Shown here piece by piece: positions 58,501 through 64,000 of a DNA stretch of 64,000 bases (within the stretch, counting starts at the first letter, position 1; the number at the start of each line of letters is the position of its first letter). A program made the position numbers and the translations under genes. The notes beneath the pieces are model-generated. The model did no database searches, was not told where the DNA came from, and saw only the letters and a program-made list of their open reading frames with translations. The stretch is from Aplidium turbinatum. Lineage: Eukaryota > Chordata > Ascidiacea > Aplousobranchia > Polyclinidae. Location of the stretch: the NCBI GenBank assembly GCA_918807975.1, contig OU964922.1, positions 24,478,329 to 24,542,328 of the forward strand, written 5' to 3'.

Positions 58501-61500
58501 CGCAATCGATAGAAAAGCGAAAATTGTTTTAACTAAGTGTAATGAATTCATTGCTCTCAAACTAATGCAAGCTTTTCAGTTAACATTACAAAATACTTAT
58601 AATTGTTAATCTGACCTTTTGAGAAGTTAAAACTGTAATTATTTTTCAAAACAAAATTAACTAAAATTTAAATGAAATATTTGGCAACTCTTGTAACTTT
58701 TGGCCTGCAGTAACTCTTGGACTGCAACACCGGCAGCGAAATTTTTTTTCCCACGAGATTTTTGTCTCATTGATTCTAGTCACTCTAAAAGTAAGATTTT
58801 CCGAAAGTGTTTTGAGAGATTGGTTGATTCAGATTGCGAAATAACTATTTGCCAATGAAATTGTGCAATGATAATAAAATATAAGCTTTCCTTAACCCTA
58901 TTTTTTTGAAAAGCTCTTGCGCACCGCAAAAATTAATTTAAAGAAAACAAAAATGTTTGACTACGACGGGCGTCGAACCCCTGTTCTCCCGATCAGCAGG
59001 CAGAGGATGAAACCACTGAACCAACCGTGCCAACGAGAAAACGTTGCATTCACACGGTTTTAATACAAACTTTTACCAAAATATGTAAATGAGACAGATA
59101 TCTGGTGGGAAAAAAATTTTCGCGTACCGGCAAGCATCTATATCAGGGGTCACCAACTGGCGGCCCGCCACGCTGTATCGCTGCCACCCGCGGAAGGCAT
59201 TATCATACAAGTATAACCAAAAATACTTTTCTTGAGGAGCTCAAGAGCACGCATGCAACAAATACTTTCCGGGAAGCATATTTTCGCTTTGCATACGATT
59301 CCACCGACCGACCAATCAGATTGTAGTTCTAGGTGGGGATCGCAGTTATTCCAATGCGATGTCCAGCCACACTGTCCCAGTGGTTGATTAAAACGTCTGT
59401 TTTCAAAGTTCGAAATTGTCTGTGAGCATAGGGTTGCTTATTTTAAGTTTGCAAATGTCATGTAAACTCTAGTGTGCGTTTCACCGTTATTGTGTTTCAC
59501 GAGCAGTGTTCTCTTTATGCAAGTTTTTGATGGAAAAATAGGTCGGTGTGTCAACTCAATTTTTAATAAATTGTCAAAATATTATATATAAATTTGAAGA
59601 CCTTTCTGACTGTGTTATGAAAATATTTAGCTTAGTACTGCAAAATGTTTATTTTTTTTAAAATATGGAACGTTTCACAATTTTGCGTGTCATCCTTGCG
59701 CAGGGGCTATGCTAATCTTCTCTGTATCGTTACAATTTTAGTATATGTACTGCCGAAGCAAGTACTGCAAAATGTTGTTAATTAACAAATTCTTGCCACG
59801 CTGATAAGCAAAGCAAGTGACAGTTGTCTATAATAATCAAAGAAAGACTGTTTTATAGACTCTCACAAAAAGGATGAAAAACCAACTCATTGCTTTTTTA
59901 GAGAGAAGACTGTTCATGAATTACGATAGAATTACGATTTTTCGGTGATTTCTACAAGCGTTTGTTTCATGGTACATGGTTTCTTTTTCCCTGTTATTGG
60001 AGCCTATTTTTCGCTGATATGTTTGCAGGTCACTATTGTTGCCTGTATTGCGATATGTCAAACATTTCCTTGTTTACTGAAATTGTTAGGCTAATTGCAA
60101 GATAGATATCTTTTGTGAAGCGAAGTGACAACACCACTCTTGCTTGGCGATGAATATTCTGATAAAACCGCTCTCCTCGCTATAAGTGCGCAAAACAAGT
60201 GGCCTCGTTTATTAGGCATTGTTAAAAAATCAAAAGTGTTGTAAAAGAGCTTTGCCTGGCAGTAGCGTTGTTCGATTAATTTTGTTGCTGCGGTATTCTA
60301 ACATAAACATGAACAACATGTAACGCTGGATACTGGGTACGAAATGCGTTCTTTTCTAGCATAAGAGTCAACCTACCTAAAATTTTATTAGTGCGGCCCA
60401 CCACAGCTCTCCTTAGTGCCAAAGTGGCCCGCATGCAAAAAAGGTTGGTGACCCCTGATCTACAGGATTGGCACATGATACGAGGGAAGGATTCACAGAG
60501 GATACAAACTGATATGCATAAATGAACAAGGGAATAAAAAAATAACGGTAACCTCTCAAGTAGGCTACATGTAGCTTCACACAAAGTGAAAATTCCATGA
60601 GTTGACTCTTTTATTTCTTTAAAAATAATGTCTAAAATAATATTATTAAAATTTAACTACGGACAGCGGCCAGTGTTTCGATCTTCCGATCTCTTCAGGG
60701 TAGTGGTACTCATGTTGCCAACCTCCTCCAAGTGAGTCCCGGTAATTCACGTTTATGAACAAACCAGTGGCGACAACCAGAGACCGCAACTCACAGGGCA
60801 CCCTTGTCGGGAAAAGGATAAACCCTCGGCCCCGGTGTCCAACGAGAGGAACTAATTCTCCTGATCCTTAGCCAGTACACTTCTCTGTGCAGGCAGTTCC
60901 ACCTGTTGTAAGGGTCGGAGTAACACTGTTGCAGCGTATAGTAAAACAAAAGTAGAAAGTTGTATTGAAGTTTTGAGATGATGGTTTCATGAGTGATTTT
61001 AATAAGCCAATGAGAATTGATTTAATTTTTAATTTTGGACTTCAGCGAAACGTAACTTTACTGTCAATTAGAAAGTGCGATTTTTTTGATAAAAGTTGTG
61101 CTAAGAAATGATTTGAATTAATTTGAAAAAATAAAACTTGAAAAAAAGACAAAAATTGTCACTAAGCTTGGACATAAAAATCATTTGAGATGGATCCAAA
61201 ATACAAGAAATTGGATGCTAGTGGCACAGATAAGTGTTACAATTCAAAGAAAATGAAGGGTGTACCGGCAAACATTTATTGGATTGGTCCATGATACGAG
61301 AGAAGGATCCACAGAAGATACAAATTCAGATCCATCTCATATGATTCTAGCTTAGTGACAAATTCCTGTCTTTTTCTCAAGTTTTTATTTTTTACAAATT
61401 CAAATCATTTCTTAGCACAAACTTTTCTGAAAAATATCGCCGTTTCTAGGTAAAATTACGTTTCGCGGAAGTCCGAAATTAAAAATTAAATCAATTCTCA

Positions 61501-62264
61501 TTGGCTTATTAAAATCACTCTTAGAAACTATCATCCCAAAACTTCAATACAACTCTCCACTTTAATTTTACTACGCTGAAGAGATCTGAAGATTAAAACA
61601 TTGGCCACTGTTCGTAGTTAACTTTTAACAATATCTTTTTAGACATTATCTTTAAAGAAACAAAAAAAGAGTCAAAAGTCATGTAATTTTCACTTTGTGT
61701 GGAGCTACATGTACTTGAGAGGTTACTGTTAAAATTACTAAACTTTGAAAATTTTACCATCACGAAAATGGTGTTCAATATTTAGCGTTAATTTTTGTCA
61801 GGAATTAGGCTACAATGAAACAGCAAAGCTAAGTAGTTTTAAAACACTCTTTTAACAATACGCTACTAAAAGTTTTTGTCTAAAGTTTTTTTAAGTATAT
61901 TTTGTTTACTTGTGTTGGCAAAACAAATGTTCGAATGTTGGCCGAAGATCATATACCACTATTTTGTTATATGTGACGTCAGTAACTTACCATTGAAGAT
62001 TTTTAACTGTTCCACTAGAGCTTGAATTCTTGGGCTGTCGTCACAATTGCAGTGGCCGGGTGGTCCAATGTCCCCCTTGTCACCTTTTGGCCCAAGTTGG
62101 CCTGCAGGTCCCATTTTACCGGCACGTCCCTGGATAACTTCGGGTGGTGATTGTACCTGCTGATGTTGATCGACCATTTGACTAAGAGGTAGACACAAGT
62201 TTGAAGGGTTTATTCCACAAACAAGATGAACGAACATCAACATTGCGATGAGTTTAGTCAACAT
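43543..62264 (-). CDS. Secreted collagen-like, sushi and discoidin (F5/8C) protein
   Basis: Six exons join in phase to 365 aa: 62264-61991, 57077-57033, 56723-56397, 55440-55300, 53545-53376, 43683-43543. Order: signal peptide (MLTKLIAMLMFVHLVCG); about eight Gly-X-Y triplets (GPKGDKGDIGPPG); a short linker; a Cys-rich stretch (CNELFCIESYC); a four-Cys sushi/CCP domain (IRCRVPDAP to RPICQ); and a complete F5/8 type C domain from CEAGLKDRRIKDNQMSASS through GEWLQVDFLIS to RYFRLIVGSYHGG and final Cys before TAA. AATAAA lies about 150 nt past the stop (43388-43393, minus strand). The last intron is 9.7 kb and stuffed with transposons. It is probably an extracellular recognition or adhesion protein; I recognise no named orthologue. 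Confidence 0.88.
43860..45845 (+). mobile_element. Penelope-like element 1 (RT C-part and GIY-YIG), interrupted by a hAT
   Basis: An inverted terminal repeat (about 43860-44005, minus-strand GACGAAACGTCGGAATAAAA) abuts the RT at motif C (RYLDD, about 44010). Then come LNATNTLTNTIFKEPTHTD-like RT text, a decayed stretch with SKKIHRILNEIGVKAA, and a GIY-YIG nuclease (CDDCNLIYVGQTKRDLKSR, 44559-44735). A hAT at 44736-45481 interrupts it; the nuclease region resumes at about 45490 and stops at 45693. A terminal segment with CCTTAAGAGGCCGAAACG follows. The RT fingers and palm upstream of motif C are absent and frames are broken, so it is dead. Confidence 0.8.
44736..45481. mobile_element. hAT element inside Penelope element 1
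   Basis: Inverted ends CAGGGGTGACAAACTGGCGG and GGTTGGTGACCCCTG are flanked by 8-mers CTTTAGAT and CTTTACAT (one mismatch). It is related to 59144-60457 at both ends and over about 45090-45310. It contains a hammerhead-like core at 44909-44951 and no transposase. Confidence 0.88.
45846..46396. other. Intron sequence, nothing recognised
   Basis: Lies between Penelope element 1 and the ribozyme-like motif at 46397. One short open frame has no domain. Confidence 0.35.
46397..46439 (+). ncRNA. Hammerhead-ribozyme-like motif
   Basis: CTGAAGA, a GGGT/ACCC stem, then GAAA, an ATC/GAT stem and a C at the cleavage position. Outer strands GTTG and CGAC can pair. The 2-nt loop of the third stem is tight. 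The 2.7-kb hAT at 46440 is inserted exactly at its 3' edge, whose last 8 bases are the target duplication. Confidence 0.35.
46440..49133. mobile_element. 2.7-kb hAT element with exact 8-bp target duplication
   Basis: Ends TAGAGATGTAAA and TTTACATCTCTA are flanked by TCTGCGAC at 46432-46439 and 49134-49141. Terminal regions are A/T homopolymer-rich with inverted ACGTTTTTTT words. A central inverted repeat (about 47448-47592 against 48260-48390) surrounds a smaller nested hAT. No transposase was recognised. Confidence 0.88.
47605..48046. mobile_element. Nested hAT MITE, target duplication CAAACTAC
   Basis: Ends CAGGGTTGTCAGAC and TCTGGCAAGCCTG are flanked by perfect CAAACTAC repeats (47597-47604, 48047-48054). 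Its 442 bp repeat AAAAAGAGCCAAA-type words and encode nothing recognisable. Confidence 0.85.
49142..49564. other. Intron sequence; unexplained minus-strand frame
   Basis: A 76-residue minus-strand frame (49361-49131, with WGRKFNVLENNYTPSQAG) crosses the right end of the 2.7-kb hAT. I recognise no domain, and its lower end reads into hAT target DNA, so it is more likely part of an older repeat than an exon. Confidence 0.3.
49565..49690 (+). repeat. Penelope-type terminal fragment
   Basis: ATCTTGTGATAGTTCAGCTT and CAGAAGAACGTACTGTATAT match the reverse complement of about 43870-43930, and TGGTGAACAGTCTC matches 33165-33178. It is a partial terminal repeat of the same family in the opposite orientation. 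Confidence 0.6.
49838..50260 (+). mobile_element. LINE 3' end with GAA tail
   Basis: The plus strand encodes LPRKAWVRLNRLRTGVGLFR and the zinc-knuckle CECGKEEQTVDHTICNC, then a stop near 50161, a GC-rich 3' UTR and a GAA microsatellite. A 20-bp duplication (CAAGACTCCAAAGTTTCATC) and a frame change lie at its left. Same family as 718-1945; truncated and inactive. Confidence 0.8.
50590..51537 (-). CDS. Penelope RT C-terminus plus GIY-YIG, left arm
   Basis: A 315-codon frame opening at LTLYRRYVDDTF, where YVDD is RT motif C. It continues through NTISLLDFTIKIDKDG (motif D/E region), a basic linker (PPRRRRHRQSK) and a GIY-YIG nuclease with KIICKKCKKSYIGSTIRPLH and LKEH. Full Penelope proteins are about 800 aa, so the N-terminal half is absent. 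No internal stop is present. It is identical to the right-arm frame from LLTVNNKE on. Confidence 0.85.
   Translation of the reverse strand: MWLNLTLYRRYVDDTFLLTVNNKEALAIQNALNQAHPAINFEIELPTADNTISLLDFTIKIDKDGTVHHEFYQKKAKAKLLPHFDSALPTSTKKTILLNEIQRRRDRCSSPNKAAPHLTEFEKTIRENGYPKDFLKQPPRRRRHRQSKQPSPQTSYNPIHFEFPYMSDDADRKIKKIFKDLDLPVRLFRRSRTLRNALKKPQKPEPCRMQNCQLRNDNMCNTKNCVYKIICKKCKKSYIGSTIRPLHFRLKEHLSSDKSSVFDHQQQCQADFEFKIIGRENDAVQLRFKEAILISKQNPKINNRAEREELRHLIY
51595..52494 (+). CDS. Penelope RT C-terminus plus GIY-YIG, right arm
   Basis: Mirror copy of 50590-51537. The first Met is in LTVNNKEALA, but the frame is open upstream through RYVDD. No amino-acid difference from the left arm is visible over the shared 299 residues, implying a very recent or gene-converted duplication. 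The GIY-YIG signature and CRMQNCQLRNDNMCNTKNC zinc-like cluster are intact. Without the upstream RT motifs it could not reverse transcribe. Confidence 0.85.
   Translation: MLTVNNKEALAIQNALNQAHPAINFEIELPTADNTISLLDFTIKIDKDGTVHHEFYQKKAKAKLLPHFDSALPTSTKKTILLNEIQRRRDRCSSPNKAAPHLTEFEKTIRENGYPKDFLKQPPRRRRHRQSKQPSPQTSYNPIHFEFPYMSDDADRKIKKIFKDLDLPVRLFRRSRTLRNALKKPQKPEPCRMQNCQLRNDNMCNTKNCVYKIICKKCKKSYIGSTIRPLHFRLKEHLSSDKSSVFDHQQQCQADFEFKIIGRENDAVQLRFKEAILISKQNPKINNRAEREELRHLIY
52806..53090 (+). mobile_element. tRNA-derived SINE (second family)
   Basis: A-box GTGGCTCAGTGGTTATCG and B-box GGTTCGATTCT are followed by GGTCATACCAAAGACTTT, shared with 32455-32705. It ends near GAATGATTATTATC. A short CCAACACCCGTGGCT duplication precedes it. 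Confidence 0.75.
53690..54865 (+). mobile_element. LINE 3' end (L1/Tx1-like RT C-terminus) in intron 4
   Basis: Plus-strand fragments give KPDDNVAHVLIPSAP, then LSLKTQYSDLTNEDIVITKD and MILYNQFPGG, the C-terminal pattern of L1/Tx1-type reverse transcriptases. A GC-rich 3' UTR with repeated CCCTCTC and GATTGCAGCGG-type words follows, ending in a CA- and A-rich tail. Frames are broken. It lies between the two first discoidin exons. Confidence 0.6.
55970..56309. mobile_element. hAT MITE in intron 3
   Basis: CAGGGCTGTGGAATCGGAGT and CCCGACTCCACAGCCTTG are inverted ends. Flanking 8-mers GTTTTTAC and AATTTTAC match at six of eight positions. It has the same end type as 14494-14715 and no coding capacity. 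Confidence 0.75.
57190..58733. mobile_element. DNA transposon with long terminal and subterminal repeats, intron 1
   Basis: CCGGTGTAACGGTCCAGGAG at 57190 mirrors the right end (58707-58733) with few mismatches. Further AAGTTACTG and GTCCAGAAGTTAC-type words recur inside both ends (57220-57290 and 58415-58490). No transposase is recognised and no clear target duplication was read, so the superfamily is open. Confidence 0.7.
58961..59035 (-). repeat. tRNA-like sequence
   Basis: The minus strand has GGTTGGTTCAGTGGTTTCAT (A-box-like) and GGGGTTCGACGCCCG (B-box with a partly paired T arm). The anticodon stem pairs poorly, so a tRNA pseudogene or SINE head is more likely than a functional tRNA. 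Confidence 0.45.
59144..60457. mobile_element. hAT element with a U6 retrocopy inside
   Basis: Ends CAGGGGTCACCAACTGGCGG and GGTTGGTGACCCCTG are flanked by ATCTATAT and ATCTACAG (six of eight match). It is longer than its relative at 44736-45481, partly because a U6 retrocopy is inserted at about 59650-59776. Flanking host sequence is duplicated unoccupied near 61262, giving a near-empty-site comparison. Confidence 0.88.
59660..59765 (-). pseudogene. U6 snRNA retropseudogene
   Basis: The minus strand reads as U6 over about 106 nt: TGCTTCGGCAGTACATATAC, ACGATACAGAGAAGATTAGC (ACAGAGA box and AGC triad intact) and CCTGCGCAAGGATGACACGC, ending CCATATTTT plus an A-rich tail. A 16-bp direct repeat AGTACTGCAAAATGTT flanks it (59634-59649, 59761-59776), the mark of LINE-mediated retrotransposition. 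A few substitutions are present and no PSE/TATA promoter is evident, so it is probably silent. Confidence 0.9.
60657..60703 (-). ncRNA. Type I hammerhead-ribozyme-like motif
   Basis: On minus: CTAC stem, CTGAAGA, GATC-GGAA-GATC stem-loop, GAAA, ACA/TGT stem with 8-nt loop, C at the cleavage position, then GTAG closing stem I. All three helices and both conserved core boxes are present, with one C-C mismatch next to the core. Confidence 0.5.
61571..61617 (+). ncRNA. Decayed hammerhead-like motif, partner arm
   Basis: CTACG stem, CTGAAGA, GATC-TGAA-GATT stem, then AAAA instead of GAAA, ACA/TGT stem and CGTAG closing stem I with five pairs. The core looks mutated, so cleavage is unlikely. Confidence 0.35.
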
Positions 62265-62632
62265 TTTGAAAGATTGTTACTCTGCAACTAAATTGTACTG
62301 TCAAGACAAATTTCCTGTACTCTTTAGCAGGCTATTTACATCAGTCTGCATTTCTGTTTTGTGATAGCTAATTGTTTTGAATTTATAAAACAAAGTTGTC
62401 ACTAGTCAGCGGAGCAAATTTATCAATTTTCCAACAAAATATTTTGCACATCTTATTAATAACACAAATCGAAAATGCAGAAAATTGGACCATAAGCCTT
62501 TTGTTGAAACGCTAAAACAAAGTGCTCGGTGCACCTTTTGTTGACAACTTTTCAAAAAATGCTTGCAACTCAGTGGAAACTAAAACACTCAAATGTCGTT
62601 TGTTGACATCTTTTCCATATTTTAACGTCTCT
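62265..62632. other. 5' flank of the collagen/discoidin gene
   Basis: Promoter and 5' UTR of the minus-strand gene should lie here. I see no confident TATA box or other feature. Confidence 0.3.
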
Positions 62633-62657
62633 ACAAGCTGCTATAATGCCTATGTAA

Positions 62658-63465
62658 CAGCAAGCGGCACAGCACACTATTATACATCTCACATAAAAAA
62701 TCATAGAGATAATACTGTATAGAAAAGAACAATGATCATTATCTAAAGCTTAATAGCGATGTTAGCTGATTCAAACCGATGCGACGGAACGTTAGCCAAG
62801 GATGTGTCCTATTTCCCGACGTTTTCAACGTCTACAGTGAGGTGATTTTGACAAACATCGAATATATAAATGGAGTGAAGGTTGGGAGACTAAATATAAC
62901 AACTAAGATACGCTGTTAATTCAGCCTTGATAGCAAAATCTGCAAACGATCTGCAGGACTTACTAAACTCTGTTGTCAATAAAAGGAAAGTAATCGGTTT
63001 AGAGGTAAATTCAAGAAAAACAGAATACACGACTTATACACGATTATGTGGAATCATATCTAACTTACGGATGCAAATGCTGGACAATAAGTAACAAAAT
63101 GAAGAAAATGCTAGATGCTGCTGAGATCTGGTTTCTCAGAAGAATGTTGAAGATTTTTTGGACTGAAAAGAAAAGTTATGACAAAGTTCTGGAGCTGGCA
63201 AAAACAGAAGTTAGAAGGCACCAGATGCAATTTGTAGGGCATATTCATAGACATGGAGATATGGAAAAATCAGCATTATTGGGCATAATGCAAGTAAAAA
63301 GAAGCAGAGGTCGACAAAGATTAACACATCTAAACAGCTTGAATCAACAGACCACAAACACAACGATCAAAACTAACGATTTTATACGAATGACAAATGA
63401 CTGAGAAGTTTGGAAGACCAAACTTGCTAACGTCTGTATCATCAGGCACATAATCATCATTATCA
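62658..63465 (+). mobile_element. LINE (RT palm to C-terminus) with flanking direct repeats
   Basis: Decayed RT text (RQGC-like start, FPDVFNVYSEVILTNIE, LINSVVNKRK-type region) leads into YGCKCWTISNKMKKMLDAAE, IWFLRRMLKIFWTEKKS and MQFVGHIHRHGD. Part of the palm between these blocks is missing. A TCATCATTATC tail ends it. AGCTGCTATAATG(C/T)CTATGTAA occurs at about 62635 and 63468, a likely long target duplication. Inactive. Confidence 0.75.
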
Positions 63466-63479
63466 CAAGCTGCTATAAT

Positions 63480-63796
63480 GTCTATGTAATAGGGTGTCTC
63501 AAAAAAATTCGACTTCCTCTGAATGTGCTGTCAGTGGTTCCAAATTTGCATTTGGGTGAAAAAATAACTCTGTAAAAAAGTTTTTGAAATCCGACTTTGT
63601 TTGACGCCCTAGAAGTGACGTCATATTTTTCAAAATTTAGCGAAAGACAAAATTAGCTAAAAATTGCGTTTCTCGAAAGGTACTGAACATAAAGACCTGG
63701 TTGATGGCTCATTTGAATCAAAAGTTATGATACGATAGTGTTTTTGTCAAAAACTATTTTTTCATTAATTTCTTGTAAGTTTAGTCGTTTTTTAAG
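63480..63796. other. Repeat-like sequence left of the edge exon
   Basis: It begins GGGTGTCTCAAAAAAATTC, resembling a transposon end, and is AT-rich without a frame. No partner end is in the window. Confidence 0.3.
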
Positions 63797-64000
63797 ATAT
63801 TTTTCCGATAACCACTGTTAAAGTCATTTTCAAAAATCCATTTTATTTCAAAGCACCCAGAGCTGTTCATCATGCAAAGTGGATGGCCAAGGTGCTTTAC
63901 ACTTTTAAGATAACTCTTTTTATCCAGCAACTTCTGGCAACTGGGTTTGCAAGTGAACAAATTTTGACGGAATGGTTATCCTTGGCATCATTTCTTGCAC
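63797..64000 (+). CDS. Partial open segment, transposon-associated protein type
   Basis: After a plausible acceptor (GTTTTTTAAG) the frame is open to the window edge, about 68 codons: FPITTVKVIFKNPFYFKAP, then RAVHHAKWMAKVLYTFKITL. The HHA(K/R)WMAK..Y..KI pattern recalls uncharacterised, repeat-encoded proteins of marine invertebrates, from memory only. No start codon is visible, so this is an internal exon or fragment. Function unknown. Confidence 0.5.

Larger units (their letters stand above)
60547..61727. mobile_element. Foldback element with hammerhead-like cores in both arms
   Basis: Left arm 60547-61196 and right arm 61329-61727 are imperfect inverted repeats around a 132-bp spacer. 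Examples are GGTAACCTCTCAAG against its complement and TAAGCCAATGAGAATTGATT against its complement. The left arm has about 227 extra bases (60711-60937). The spacer repeats host-like sequence also found beside the 59144 hAT. No protein is encoded. Confidence 0.8.

Overview
The window is eukaryotic and animal: coding sequence is split by GT-AG introns, intergenic DNA is AT-rich, and transposable elements are dense. Three multi-exon host genes are legible: a LARP6-type RNA-binding protein, the Wnt deacylase Notum, and a secreted collagen-like/sushi/discoidin protein. Penelope-like elements with GIY-YIG domains, BEL/Pao and Ty3 LTR elements, tRNA-derived SINEs, LINEs and many short hAT elements suggest a marine invertebrate. 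A tunicate or other invertebrate deuterostome is possible, but nothing here is decisive.

Layout. 0.7-2.5 kb: LINE with a nested SINE, then a hAT/ZBED-type transposase remnant. 4.4-14.4 kb: LARP6 on +, six coding exons, with nested hAT elements in its introns. 17.9-26.2 kb: NOTUM on -, convergent with LARP6, nine coding exons located, all three catalytic residues present, one short internal segment not found. 26.7-34.9 kb: no convincing gene; a 1.7-kb hAT-like element, SINEs and a Penelope terminal fragment. 34.9-40.8 kb: a young BEL/Pao element with near-identical 560-bp LTRs and a 5-bp target duplication; broken. 41.1-43.2 kb: 3' half of a Ty3/gypsy element. 43.5-62.3 kb: six-exon secreted-protein gene on -. 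Its last intron (43.7-53.4 kb) holds two Penelope-like elements, three hAT elements, a LINE and a SINE. Other introns carry further hAT elements, one holding a U6 snRNA retrocopy, and a foldback with hammerhead-ribozyme-like cores. 62.7-64 kb: a LINE and an open coding segment running off the right edge.

The genes do not form an operon or shared pathway. LARP6 is a cytoplasmic RNA-binding protein, Notum a secreted Wnt inhibitor, and the third a secreted multidomain protein of unknown role. The most unusual material is in the mobile DNA: a 2.4-kb near-perfect palindrome made of two head-to-head Penelope copies, a second Penelope copy joined to inverted terminal DNA at the same reverse-transcriptase motif, and hammerhead-like motifs in several unrelated-looking repeats.
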